Positions 48,033-58,856 of a stretch of DNA of 64,000 nucleotides are shown here, in pieces. The stretch lies in assembly GCA_036924285.1 (NCBI GenBank), contig JAYKYS010000001.1:5058501-5122500 (forward strand), read 5' to 3'. The first letter of the stretch is position 1, and each line of letters starts with the position of its first letter. A program made the translations under genes and the position numbers. Below the pieces are notes generated by a model that saw only the letters and a list, made by a program, of their open reading frames with translations, did no database searches and was not told the origin of the DNA. Source of the DNA: Asterella californica (Eukaryota > Streptophyta > Marchantiopsida > Marchantiales > Aytoniaceae).

Positions 48033-49494
48033 TAATCTACAAAAGAAATCATAGGAAAAGGTGATCTAGAGAGAGAGCAATGAATTTTCAAAGTTGAGGG
48101 TGTTTATTTGCGAGAGTTGAGGAATTCTGTTCTCTGGAAAAAGTTTACAGTCATTGTCAGATTTTCTGTGAATTTTATTTTCCTGAGAAATTTTCTTGTG
48201 TTTTAAATTGGTTGATAAACTATCTAAGACAACATAAATCAGGAGAAAAGGTGGTATGGAGAAAAAACCATGAATTTTCAAAGTTGAATGGGTTTATTCA
48301 CTACAGTTGAAGAATTTTGCTCTTTGAGAAATTTTTACAGTTATTGTCAGATTTTCTGTGAATTTTATTTTCCTGTGAAAACTTCCAAGATTGTAGCTTG
48401 TGTGATGAGCTACTAGAAGAAACAAAAATCATGAGAAGATAATGTCTGAAGAGTGAGATAGAATTTTTCAAAGTAGAGCGGGTTGAAAGCCATGAGAGAA
48501 GTGAAAATATATAAATTTTAGTTCTTTGAAAATTTGTACAATCAACACCATCTCTTTTGATTAAGGAATTTTCTATTGAAACTTCATTAGTTAGTAGCTT
48601 GGAGGTTGAGCTACAGGAGATCACAAAAATCTTGGAGAGATCTCTTATCGATTAAGAGATATACGGTTCGACATGTAAGGAGATCTTGAAGATACTTCAT
48701 GAAGAATCCAGTTTGAGTGCCGAGGTTGAAGAAGAAACGTTTGGGAGTTTGAACGAAGACGGAAAAGTCAAAGTTAAGTGTAGAGTCATTGCGATCAAGC
48801 ATCTATTGCAGTTGGGGTGTCATTTTTGCTCTATATCAAAAAGCTTCTGCGAGCATCGGCGTAGATGCGAAAAAGATTGAGTTCAAAGCATCATTCACTG
48901 TGGAGGTCACGAATGCTCCTAGCGAAATAGGATGTGATCTTTACAAGAGTGACTTTAAGATGTCTGCTAGGATCAGTACAGACGATGGTCATGAGGATAT
49001 CATCATGGACTCTTAATTTTAGATTGAATTTTATTTCGTGTATTTCGTGTATAATACACAATTTTTAAGAAAGTGATGTAAATTTATTTTCCTTAAAGAT
49101 ATATTGTCCACTTAATAGTTGAGAAGGTGCAACATTAGTGGAAGTTCGAAAGATTAGAAAGTTAGACTTAAAAACCTTCCTCAAGATTTAGATGTCATAG
49201 TAAGCGTCGGAGAGAGCTCGAAAAAAGTTATCGTTGAGTTTGAAAACTCTAGTACAAAACTTCAAATAGAATCTCCGAGGAGAAGAGTAGAAATCGACTT
49301 GTGGTGTTATTTCTGTAGAGGGTTGGGACATAAAATAATGAGTTGTCCAACTAGAATCAGAACCGAGAGAACTAAAGGAAAGCAGGAGTTTACTGATTTA
49401 AATCTTCGAGTGGATCCATTGTCACCAGCAGCAATTCATTTTCTAGGAGAAGATCCTTGTCCAAGTTGTGGAGTGGGTGATCTATCAAGAAAAC
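48033..49494 (+). mobile_element. older Ty3/gypsy copy, 5' part, split by nested copy
   Basis: Homologous over its length to 50820-52095 of the inner copy: about 190-bp leader repeats, then the ORF ending MSARISTDDGHEDIIMDS (stop near 49016), then a zinc-knuckle ORF (49299 on, CYFCRGLGHKIMSC). Homology stops abruptly at GVGDLSR, exactly where the inner LTR starts at 49495. Its continuation, GHKCIDVDALL, is found at 58860. The 5' LTR is missing; homology begins around 48033. Confidence 0.7.
48066..48650 (+). repeat. 190-bp leader repeats, older copy
   Basis: The marker TGAATTTTCAAAGTTGA recurs at 48081 and 48271, with a decayed version at 48461, a period of 190 bp. Each unit also holds TTTACAGTCATTGTCAGATT (or near) and TCTGTGAATTTTATTTTCCT. 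The array is non-coding leader sequence of the retroelement. Confidence 0.8.
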
Positions 49495-50401
49495 TGTAAC
49501 GACTTATGTTACACATAGGAAGTTTGTCTATTAGTAAGGTATTTAGTTATAACTAAGTGTTGAGAATGTTTATTTGCTGCCAAAGTACTTTAAGGAGGTA
49601 TCAAGTTAGTCATGACTAGCTAAAAGTTAGTTATGGTTAAACTTAGCTGTACTTTTGACAAAATTCAAATATTTCCTAAAGAGTGAGCACTACTATCTTG
49701 TCATCTTGTCTAAAAGATAGAAAAGAGATGGAAAGTATCTCATTTTTGACTTGATATGAGTGGTTGGATTAAAGTTGTGGACTTTGTGGGCATTAAAAAC
49801 AAAAAGAGATTCCACATGTTTCTTTTTTAGTGGGTCCTAGTGTAGAGGGGGGTGGAAATTCGAGATTCCTTGAGAATATTTTAAAATTTTTCTAGAAATT
49901 GTTGACTTTGAAAGAATAAGCCCATGTGAAAAGGTAAGAAACTCATGTGATTAATGCTTTTACCTTAAATAATATCTTAGTAAAACTCGGTAAAAGTAGT
50001 TACGGTTGAATTACCGGAAGATATCAAAGTAAAACTTAGAATATATAAATAGAGGAGTAGAGAAGAGCTCCTCATCCTTGTTTTCACATCGTCATAATGA
50101 TAACTTGAGTAATATAGAGAATGTGAGATATTTTTAGCATGTGAGAACTTGAGAGACGTCGTTAGAATGGAAGATTTTAGTTCATGAGTTTAAGGAGATT
50201 TTTAGTTGATAAGTTTGTGGGTGTATGAATGAGTGAACTTAGCATTTTTCTCTTCAAAATTCATGGTGTGTTTCCATCAAAGCCATCAGAGGTGACCCTT
50301 GAGTGAGAGACATGCTCGACATGTTGTAGATTTGTGGATAACGATCGTGGAGATTGAGAGATCGGGGGGTAGTTGATCGATAAGACCGCGAAGGGTTTAC
50401 A
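49495..50401 (+). repeat. long terminal repeat (LTR) of the inner element
   Basis: The block begins TGTAACGACTT and ends GGGTTTACA, so the ends form the inverted repeat TGTAA...TTACA typical of LTRs. It is immediately followed, after four T residues, by a tRNA-type primer-binding site. Length is 907 bp. The sequence to its left belongs to an older copy of the same family, so this marks the 5' end of a nested insertion. No matching 3' LTR is present in the window. Confidence 0.8.
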
Positions 50402-50405
50402 TTTT

Positions 50406-50423
50406 TGGTTCCGTTGCCAGGAC
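50406..50423 (+). other. retrotransposon primer-binding site (tRNA-Asp type)
   Basis: TGGTTCCGTTGCCAGGAC matches the complement of the 3' end of plant tRNA-Asp (TGGCGCCGTTGCCGGGG) except at the CG positions. Athila/Tat-group elements prime from this tRNA. The changed bases are where deamination of CG would act. Confidence 0.75.
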
Positions 50424-50670
50424 CTCACTTGAAGGGATCATTGAAAATGTTTAGAGTTCAGTTCTATATTAGACAAAAAGAGATTATGAGAGAACACATG
50501 AAGAGAACGTTGGGAGGAGAAAGAGCTAACGCGATGTTAGCAACATTAGAACCTTTCGTGTATCCCGTAGTGATATATGACGCGTTCGAAATCATTCTTT
50601 ACATCTTGTTCACTTAGAAAGGGTTTGAGGAGAGTTGAAAGAGGGTTGCAACAAGAGTTGTAGAGAAAGG

Positions 50671-51240
50671 AGGAGAAAAAAGTTATAAGAGGAGAGAAAT
50701 TTGTGAGTTTAGAAATTCTGCTCTCTGGAAAATTTATACAGTCGCTGTCAACTTTTATGTGAATTTAATTTTTCTGAGAAACTTTCCAGTGTTCTAGATT
50801 GACTAATAACCTATCTAGGACAAAAAAATCATAGGAAAAGATGGTCTAGAGAGGGAGCAATGAATTTTCAAAGTTGAGGGGGTCTATTCGTGAGAGTTGA
50901 GGAATTCTGTTCTCTAGAAAAAGTTTACAGTCATTGTCAGATTTTCTGTGAATTTTATTTTCTTGAGAAACTTTCCAGTGTTTTAGATTGGCTGATAAGC
51001 TATCTAGGAAAACAGAAATCAAGAGAAAAGGTGGTATGGAGAGAGAGCCATAAATTTTCAAAGTTGAGGGGGTTGAAAGTGATGAAAGAAGTGAAAATAT
51101 ACAAATTTCAGTTCTCTGAAAATTTGTACAGTCAGCACCATCTCTTTTGATTAAGGAATTTTCTAGTGAAACTTCATTAGTTAGTAGCTTGGAGGTTGAG
51201 CTACTGGAGATCACAAAAATCTTAGAGAGATCTCTAAGAT
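50671..51240 (+). repeat. 190-bp leader repeats, inner copy
   Basis: TGAATTTTCA or TAAATTTTCA followed by AAGTTGAGGG lies at 50861 and 51051; the unit before it at about 50671 is recognisable by TCTCTGGAAAATTTATACAG. The arrangement matches the array at 48066-48650. Confidence 0.8.
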
Positions 51241-51280
51241 ATATACGGTTCGACATACAAGGAGGTCTTGACGATACGTC

Positions 51281-51598
51281 ATGGAGAATCCAGTTCGAGT
51301 GCCAAGGTTGAAGAAGAGACGTTTGGGAGTTAAAACGGAGATGAAAAGGCCAACGTTAAGTATAGAGGCGTTGCGATCAAGCATCTATTGCAGTTGGGGT
51401 GCCATTTTTGCTTTATATAAAGAAGCTTCTACGAGCATCGACGCAGATGTGAAGAAAGTTGAGTTCAAAGTATCATTCACTGTGGAAGCTACGAATGCTC
51501 CTGACGAAGTAGAGTGTGATCCTTACAAAAGTGACTTTAAGATGTCTGCTAGGATCAGTACAGACGATGGTCATGAGGATATTATCATGGACTCTTAA
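51281..51598 (+). CDS. retroelement extra ORF upstream of gag, part 1
   Basis: The frame ends YKSDFKMSARISTDDGHEDI and IMDS. The older copy has the same protein (48789-49016), and most differences are conservative, so it once had coding function. I do not recognise a domain. Extra ORFs before gag are known in the Tat/Ogre group of plant Ty3/gypsy elements. Confidence 0.55.
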   Translation: MENPVRVPRLKKRRLGVKTEMKRPTLSIEALRSSIYCSWGAIFALYKEASTSIDADVKKVEFKVSFTVEATNAPDEVECDPYKSDFKMSARISTDDGHEDIIMDS

Positions 51599-51736
51599 TT
51601 CTAGATTAGATTTTAATTCGTGTATAGCATGTATAATACACGATTTTCAGTATAAAGCTCGAAAGAGTTAAGAAAGTGATGTAGAGTTATTTTCTTCAAA
51701 GATATTTTGTCCACTTAATGGTTGAGAAAGTGCAAC

Positions 51737-52213
51737 ATGAGTGGAAGTTCAAAAGGACGAAAAATTAGACTTAGAAACCTTCCTCAAGGTTTAGATGTCA
51801 TAGTAAACGTCGGAGAGAGCTCGAAAGAGATTATCATTGAGTTTGAGAACCCTAGTACAAAACCTCAAGTAGAGTCTCCAAGGAAAAGAGTAGAAATCGA
51901 TTTGTGGTGTTATTTCTGTAGAGGGTTGAGACATAAAGTAGTGAATTGTCCAACTAGAATCAGAACTGAGAGAGCTAAAGAGAAGCGGGAGTTTACTGAT
52001 TTAAGTCTTCGAGTGGGTCCATCGTCACCAGTGCCAATTCATCTTCTAGGAGAAGATCCTTGTCCAAGTTGTGGAGTGGGTGATCTATCAAGAGGACACA
52101 AGTGCGTCGATGTGACCGCCCTACTTACGTCAGTAGTCGAGAAGTTGGACGAGACTCAAAGAGCTGAGACGGAGAAGTTGTCGACTTCAAAAGATGACTC
52201 GGCTGAGTTGTGA
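51737..52213 (+). CDS. retroelement extra ORF upstream of gag, zinc-knuckle protein
   Basis: From the ATG at 51737 (MSGSSKGRKIRLRNL) the product is 158 aa. It holds a CX2CX4HX4C zinc knuckle, CYFCRGLRHKVVNC, followed by a second Cys/His group, CPSCGVGDLSRGHKC. The older copy preserves the knuckle but is cut at DLSR by the inner LTR. A nucleic-acid-binding role is inferred from the knuckle. It is separate from the true Gag, which begins about 200 bp downstream and has its own knuckle. Confidence 0.65.
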   Translation: MSGSSKGRKIRLRNLPQGLDVIVNVGESSKEIIIEFENPSTKPQVESPRKRVEIDLWCYFCRGLRHKVVNCPTRIRTERAKEKREFTDLSLRVGPSSPVPIHLLGEDPCPSCGVGDLSRGHKCVDVTALLTSVVEKLDETQRAETEKLSTSKDDSAEL

Positions 52214-52419
52214 TGGAGATCGTCATTCGGATGATGGAGAAGACGGTGATGCGACTCAGGTTCATGATTACCTTGGGAGAAGAGATGACACAAGAGGTGT
52301 TGTTACAACCATTTCCTTTCATTTTACCTATGGTAGATTATTCGCGAATGGAATTGGTGATGTTCGTACTCTTTTAGCGAGTAGTTATTGCACAAAAATT
52401 AGAAAGGTAGAAAGAATAG

Positions 52420-53680
52420 TTACAAGATGGGGAAGTTACCAGTGTTTCATGAGAAGGACAATGAAGATGTAGAACCATTTGTACGAGACTTCAAAAGGGG
52501 TTGCATCGGAAACAACGTGAGAAGCAAAGAAGAATGAGTGTTGTTACTGCTAGAGTTTTTAGAAGATTTTGCTCTTTCGTGATATGAAGACCGAGTGAAG
52601 AGCAAGACACCTGGTGCAGTTGAAGACACATGGGAGACGTTGAGTAATGCACTCATCGAAGAATTTCTTCCAGAAGAGAGTTATGAGAAGCTCATGGTGG
52701 AGCTTACTCATTTGAGGCAAAGAGACGACAAAAAAGTTCGGCAGTATGTCGAAAGGGTGGATAAGTTGGAGCAATGGTTTCGAACGATCATACGGAAGAG
52801 TGGAGACAATGTGGAGCTAACGATGGCGAGGATTGGAGCAGTGCTGACCAAGAACTTGGTGGGAGGGTTGAGACCTTCAATTCGAACCCAAGTGAGGTAC
52901 GAGAAGCCAACAACCAAAGCAGAGACCATCAAGATTGCGACAAATGTGGAAGAGAGTTTGGATGAAGGAGATATCATCCAATCTCATCATGCTGCTCTGG
53001 TGTCGACTCCGACTCCTGGTGTAGCCACAACGATCGCACTTGCATCATCACAATTGGTGATTGCTTCAACGTCAGCTCCTACTCCAACGGTGGTGCCAAG
53101 ATCGTTTGTCCCAACAACGATGTCTACTGTTACCTCTGATTTTCATGCCGAGCTGAAGAGCATCACCGATACTCTTGCGCATCTCAAGATAATCGTGGTG
53201 CAGTTACGAGAATGGAGGAACAAAGGTAGAGGAGGAGGTCAAAGAGGTTACGACAACAATCCCAACCGAGGAAATCAAGGTAACTTTGGAGGCAACCAAG
53301 GTAACTTTGGAGGAATCACTTGTTGGACGTGTGGAGGTTCTCATTTCCAGCGAAATTGTCTTAACAACAGAGCAAGAGGTGCGAAGCTATCAGAATGAAT
53401 GTGGGTGGAGGAAATCCATCACAAGGACGAGACAAGGGGGTGGCTACTATCGATGTCGTGCGAGATCCCATCTACGAGAAAAGAGGGAGTTCAAACTCTT
53501 CTCATGCACCGGTGGAGCTTTTAGCTCAAGAAAGGAAAAGAACTCGATTTTCTGATGAACCGGTTTTCATGGAGGACTCAGCAAGTAGAAGTACTCGTTC
53601 GAGTAATGTTTCGAGTACACCAAGGGAGCCAAGAAGGAAGCTGGGGATGGCGGATTTCACCATTTCATCTTCCCAAGCGG
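52420..53680 (+). pseudogene. Gag of the inner Ty3/gypsy copy
   Basis: The capsid-type retrotransposon gag domain reads from KDNEDVEPFVRDFKRG through TWETLSNALIEEFLPEESYE and LMVELTHLRQRDDKKVRQYV. A glycine-rich stretch and the knuckle CWTCGGSHFQRNC (CX2CX3HX4C) follow near 53320-53360. Stops and a shift before 52595 and at 53396 break the frame. In the second copy (59180-60726) the same region is open from gag into protease, so gag and protease were originally one frame. Confidence 0.85.
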
Positions 53681-55966
53681 TGTCGTAGGGCGTGAAATAT
53701 GGTCTGGGAATACACGGGGTATCTGACTGTAGAGAGATACAACTGGATCTACGACCTAACCGATGAAAACTTATGCTCTCCTTATTTAATCTATCAGTCT
53801 TTTTTGTAGGTTATTAGCGATCTAACTTGACCCAAGTGCAACACATGTGCATCGCACAAATATCTCGGAGCTCGATTCCACTCTAGATAAAGGCAAGACT
53901 CATATACGGTACGTGTCTGCTTTAGATCCCAAGCACTTTTCATACAATCTCTCATCAACATCCGCTTCACTACTTCTTCTCGACAAACTACCTAAATTGT
54001 AGACTCTGACCTTCTATTGTTTGCTGATACGATTTTTGCTCAGGAAGATGTCCACAGCAAGGACCGCCTACTACACAAGCTTCCCAACGATACAAGACAT
54101 ATTGGCAGCAAACAGCTAAAAAATCGGGGCGTGACACCGATGATAACGGTACCTCAGCTTCAGCAAGACGTGGCACCTCCATTGAACATGATCGCCGTAC
54201 CAATCCCACAATACAGCCTCCTTGTCATCCACACGACACCTCCAAGAAGCACACCTCCCATCTTCAAGTCGTTTTTTGTTCAACTCAAACCAAGAGATTT
54301 AAGCGAAATCTCTCTACGTCTTTCTCGCCTCGCTGCAAACTGAACTTTGACAATCTCATGCCTTCACCTCGATTATCCAATCAGGCTCAAACTTCACAGG
54401 ACATCCCCTCTGACCCTTCTCTACTACTGTATGAAATTTCAGTCTCAGATCTGAACCCAACTGTCCGCGATGAATCAAGCCACCCGCCTGTGCTAACTTA
54501 TGAGCTTTACAGCTCTCGATGGCCAAAATCCTAGATCTCCACACACTCTCTTATCCAATTGAACTGAAATTTCACATGTGACTAGCTGATAGGGCACACT
54601 CTCATCCTGGAAAGTTTCACTCAGAGATTCAATCCCATGTGCACGGAGCAACTCAAGCTTTGAATCCAAAGAAAGCGGTTTTACTCATACCTCTCAACTG
54701 TAACAGCCAACTTCAATCGATCATTTCACGAGCAAATCCAATCCAAATGTAGGATTGTTTTACATCAATACAACCAGCATGGAGTGAACTACTCGATCCC
54801 CTTGACAGCTTCTAAAGATCACCTCTCAAACTCTCGGATCACTCCAAAACGTGGCTCGGGGTACCGATTTGACCCTCTGACTTTCAACGTCCATCACTCT
54901 CTCCTCAGAACTCCAAATCGCCTGATCTTTGTTTCCAGAGTGTAGCCCGTCTCGAGAGGTTTCCAACAAGACCACTCACTCCTCAAATGACCCCCGGGAA
55001 GACCTCCAAAACCCTAAAGCCGTCTGCAGATCTGGAATGGAGTTGATTGATCGAAAATAGACCAATAAGAAAACAGATCTGGAAACCTCTTTTGTCCTCT
55101 ACTTGGTACCCTAGAACAACTATAACCTTACTATCCTCTCATGCCTTCAAGGCATCGGCCCCAACCTTAGGTTAATTACACTCGTCAAACTATAGAGATC
55201 ATACTTAACACTTAAGATTCAGTACAAGGTCAAGATGACGACTTGGAACCGATTTACGATGAAAGGTACTACAAAAGGAAATGGAGAAGCCATCACTTGA
55301 TTACAGTACTCCTCGTCAAAGTTCCTTGCGATCCACGCACGATGATTGATCTTCCGTCGACAGTGACATCGAACATCCACCCAGACGTTGAAAGGGATGT
55401 TGGCTGGATAATTCAAGTCCATTGACCCTCGTCAAAGTAAGATGTACACTGTCAAGTCCCAGTCCTCTCCATACGTGACGATTGGTAAGATCACCGGAGT
55501 AGGCGAGTCCATCATCCTCTCCATGAACTCTTCTCCAAAGTAGGCGACGAACCACTGTCGAAAGTGATCGCAGTGGATCAAATGAAGCTTGATATGAAAC
55601 GGGTTCGAAAATGACAGATTTGGAACTCGATTCAATCCTCCATCCATAAATACAACTCTTGCAGTCTCCACTTATCTCTTATGACACTAAGACGTACTCA
55701 TGAAATCCACTCAAGAAGAATGCCTCACAAACCCCCAACCCACTATCTTATACCTATGTTTGACAACAAGAGCCATTCACGCGAATGTTCACGGATCATT
55801 GAGTCGGCACATCTTGTTATCGTGCGATCTCACATCCAGATCTCTGTGAACGTGACAACTAATACCCTCTCATACGAACTACACAAAAGGTTCACCGAAC
55901 ACAAAAGAAAAAACACAACACCCGTTCTACACTGAATTCACATGTGGGACGTCTCACAACACGACA
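53681..55966. mobile_element. 2.29-kb insert in the inner gypsy copy
   Basis: Compared with the second copy, which reads through ISSSQARYDVVEDV, the inner copy is interrupted exactly here. The insert starts TGTCGTAGGGCG and ends CACAACACGACA, so it has terminal TGTCGT...ACGACA. The flanks GCGG and ACGA both derive from GCGA, consistent with a 4-bp target duplication with one change each. An LTR-like end, AAAATCGGGGCGTGACA, lies internally at about 54121-54137. It carries a minus-strand ORF with a duplicated domain (55219-55647). No polymerase or transposase was found, so the class is unclear; a non-autonomous LTR-type element is likely. Confidence 0.6.
55219..55647 (-). pseudogene. ORF with a duplicated 70-aa domain, one TGA
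   Basis: From ATG (MDGGLNRVPNLSF) the frame runs 143 codons with a single TGA at 55434-55432. The two halves resemble each other: NPFHIKLHLIHCDHF / IPFNVWVDVRCHC, then WFVAYFGEEFMERMMDSP / WIARNFDEEYCNQVMASP, then PVILPIV / PFVVPFIV, each starting at a Met-Asp-(Gly-Gly)-Leu-Asn. So this is a tandemly duplicated domain. I do not recognise it. The lone TGA may come from CGA by deamination. Confidence 0.55.
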
Positions 55967-56569
55967 ACGAGATATGATGTGGTTGAAGATGTGGGTGCTC
56001 AGAAAGTCAACATCACTGTTGGACAACTGATCGCACTTAATCCCAGCTTACGAAGGGAACTCAGAGGAGGACTGAGTTCTAAGAGAAGCAAGAAGAAGAA
56101 ACCCAAGAGCAAGACATCAAAGTCTGTGGGAGTTGGTGTGGTGGATATGCATGCTTCAGAGGTATGCACTAGGGCTTCAAAGATTGAAGTCCGGTTGAAT
56201 GATCACTACGTCTCTGACGTATTGGTGGATGAAGGGTCGGCTGTAAACGTCATATCGGAGAGGTTGATGAAGAAGTTGGAGATGGAACCAACTCGTCCGG
56301 CTAGCATTGTCGTGGGGATGGCTAACAAGCAACAGGTAAGACCTCTTGGTGTGTTAGAGAAGGTGGTCGTGTTTGTGATGGGAGTTCAAACATTGATGTC
56401 CTTCCAAGTGTTAAAGGACTCCAATTATGATTTGTTCCTAGGTAGACTTTGGTTGAGAGCTGTGCGCACCACTGATAGGTGGCACAAGGGATACTTACGG
56501 ATTGGGCCTAGAGATCATAGAGTGATAGTTCCTCTCTCGGGTGTTGGAGTTGTGACAACAAGTCAATAG
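55967..56569 (+). pseudogene. aspartic protease of the inner gypsy copy
   Basis: The frame reads VEDVGAQKVNITVGQLIALN, a basic run, then RLNDHYVSDVLVDEGSAVNV. VLVDEGSAVNVI is the protease active-site box with DEG in place of the usual DSG/DTG. ASIVVGMANKQQVRPLGVLE and SNYDLFLGRLWLRAV (flap and second strand) follow. It runs into a 166-bp inverted segment at its 3' end. Confidence 0.85.
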
Positions 56570-56722
56570 CACTAAGCTGATGTAATGATTCATCTCGACC
56601 AAATCCTTCGTCCTCAGACGAGGATTCTTGATCGTAAAAATCTTTGGTATCTACTTCTGAGACACTCTGATCGTCCTCCGTATCAGATTCTCAGTAGTCA
56701 CTAGTGGGTCTATCAGAGTCAC
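56557..56722 (-). other. 166-bp inverted segment inside the pol linker
   Basis: This piece is the reverse complement of 61025-61194 in the second copy (for example CTAAGCTGATGTAATGATTC here is the complement of that strand), while the sequence on both sides stays colinear. Identity is about 93 percent. So a small inversion occurred in place. TTGTGAC and GTCACAA flank the segment as short inverted repeats. Confidence 0.85.
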
Positions 56723-56734
56723 AAGCTCGACCAG

Positions 56735-58556
56735 CAGTGGAGAAAGATCTTGACAAAGAAGAGTTGAGTGAGGCAGAGATTGTGAGAAGACTCTCTACTC
56801 TGAAGTTTGGTATCAATGTCACTCAAGAGGAGAAAAGTAGATTCCTAGATATATTTTGAAAATATATCCATGTGTTTGCTTTCAGCTACAAGGATTTGAA
56901 GGAGGTGACTCTCGAGACTCATCGAATCGAATTGGAGGAGCACGCAAGACCAGTTCGACAGAAGCAGAGAAAGGTCAATCCTATAACAGCGATGATGATC
57001 AAGGAGAAGATAGACAAGTTGAGGGAGGCGAGTTTCATCTACGAGGTAGAGAACTCAGAATGGGTTTCACCCATTGTGATTGTCAAGAAGAAGATTGGTA
57101 AGCTGCGAGTGTGCATAGACTATAAGAAGCTGAATGCAGTTACCAAGAAGGATTATTATCCTCTACCATTTATAGATGAAATTTTGGAGAAAATTGCTGG
57201 TCATGAGTGGTACAGCTTTGGTGATGGTTATAGTGGATACAACCAGATCAAGATAACACAAGAGTACAAACAGTTGACTACTTTCACTACTCCTTGAGGA
57301 ATATTTGCATTTCAAGTGATGCCATTCGGACTGTAATGCTCCGGCCACGTTTCAGAGGTTCATGAACAAGGTGTTCGAACCATTCATAGGAAAGTTTGTT
57401 CGTGATTTCATTGATGATTTCTGTGTGTACGGAAGAAAGGAGGGCCACTTTGATCATGTGATCAAAGTTCTGCAGCGGTTGGAGCAAGCTAACGCTTCTC
57501 TGAATCCAGAGAAGTGCATCTTTGGCTGCGAAGAAGGTCTGCTATTAGGACACATCATTTCCAAGAAGGGGATTGCGGTAGATCTTGAGAAGATGAAGAA
57601 GATTGTGGATCTTCCATTTCTAATCAACTTGACAAAGTTGAGACAGTTTCTTGGGATGGTTGGATATTATCGTAAGTTTGTCTTTTCCTTCTCAAACAAA
57701 GCAATAGCTTTGACTATGTACATGAAGAAGGGAGTTGAGTTTGACTTGATAGTGCATGATCAGAAAGCAAAGGAAGCATTTGAGGAGCTGAAAAAGGCAA
57801 TGGTGACAGCTCCTATACTTGCTAAACCTGAGTGGAGTAAAACATTTATTCTGTATACGGATGCCTCCAATGTAGCTATCGGGTGTACATTAAGTCAGTT
57901 AGATGAAGATGGGCATGATCATTCTATAGCTTATGCTAGTAGGCAGATGGTGCCAGCGGAGAAGAATTACTCCGTGATTGAACGAGAAGGATTAGCGGTG
58001 ATCTTTGGATTGAAGAAATTCCGACATTACTTGCTAGGAGGGAAATTTTCCATAGTCACTGATCACAAGGCTTTAAAATATATCTTTAATAAGCCTAATG
58101 CCGAAGGTCGTATTGCTCGTTGGAAGATCCTTCTAACAGAATACGATTACGTGATCGAAGATAGACCAAGAAAAAAACATGCGAATGCCGATCTTTTGTC
58201 GAGGGCTTATGATGATGAGGGAGAAGAACCGTTTGATGATTCATTTCTAGACAAACATCTGATGACTATCACAAGCATTGAGGAGATACCGGACGAGTAC
58301 AAGGAAATTTGGAGTTTTCTTGCAGATGGCTCTTTTCCAAAAGGTATGCATACCCGAGAACGTAACGCGTTGATCAAGAGATGCAAACCTTACACCATGG
58401 TGGAGGAAATTCTGTTTCATCAAGGAGCAGATGGGTTACTAAGGAGAGCAGTTGGTCAGAAGGAGGCATTCAAGCTAATGCACGAGTTTCACGACGGAAT
58501 TGTTTGCGGAGATCACTTTGCTGGTAAGATAACAGCCTTCAAGATTTTGGATGCGG
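56735..58556 (+). pseudogene. reverse transcriptase and RNase H of the inner copy
   Basis: RT boxes: VRQKQRKVNPITAMM, GKLRVCIDYKKLNAVTKKDY, WYSFGDGYSGYNQIKI, then TTFTTP followed by TGA, and FVRDFIDDFCVYG (FIDD is the catalytic box). RNase H: FILYTDASNVAIGCTLSQL, EKNYSVIEREGLAVIFGLKK, TDHKALKYIF and NADLLSR. The first part of the integrase zinc-binding domain (HEFHDGIVCGDHFAG) is reached before the sequence breaks off at about 58556. A 2-base deletion near 57333 and the TGA at about 57295 inactivate it. Confidence 0.9.
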
Positions 58557-58855
58557 GTTGGGCATGATAGGTTTCTGTCCTTGCATCAACTCCGCCGGCA
58601 TATATCCCGTAACTGAACTATGAGTCGAACGATCAGCCCATAATGCAAACGGAAGAAATCTTGGCCATTCTCTTGCCCTCCCTTTGCAAGCTTTCACAAT
58701 AGCTTTCACAATAGGAGGATGACCACGTTCACTCTTCGCATTACCCTCCGGATTGTAGGCTGTGGTGAGAGCTAACTTCACACCACACCTCTTGAAGAAC
58801 GCTTTAGCCTCATCATTGTTCAGCTCCCCTCGATCAGCCGTGATCCTCTCTACAG
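58557..58855 (-). pseudogene. integrase fragment of a different gypsy family
   Basis: On the minus strand this reads CPVERITADRGELNNDEAKA, TTAYNPEGNAKSERGHPPIV and PFALWADRSTHSSVTGYMPA. ADRG holds the second catalytic Asp, and SERGH holds the catalytic Glu. It is open throughout and clearly a Ty3/gypsy integrase core, but it differs from the integrase of the copies around it (SDRGGEF...), so it came from another family. It fills exactly the gap between the broken end of the inner copy and the resumption of the older copy at 58857. Confidence 0.85.
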
Positions 58856-58856
58856 G

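Noticed and set aside
50846..51256. 136-codon minus-strand ORF
   Set aside because: It lies in the 190-bp leader repeats of the gypsy element; a similar frame in the other copy is explained by the repeat itself.
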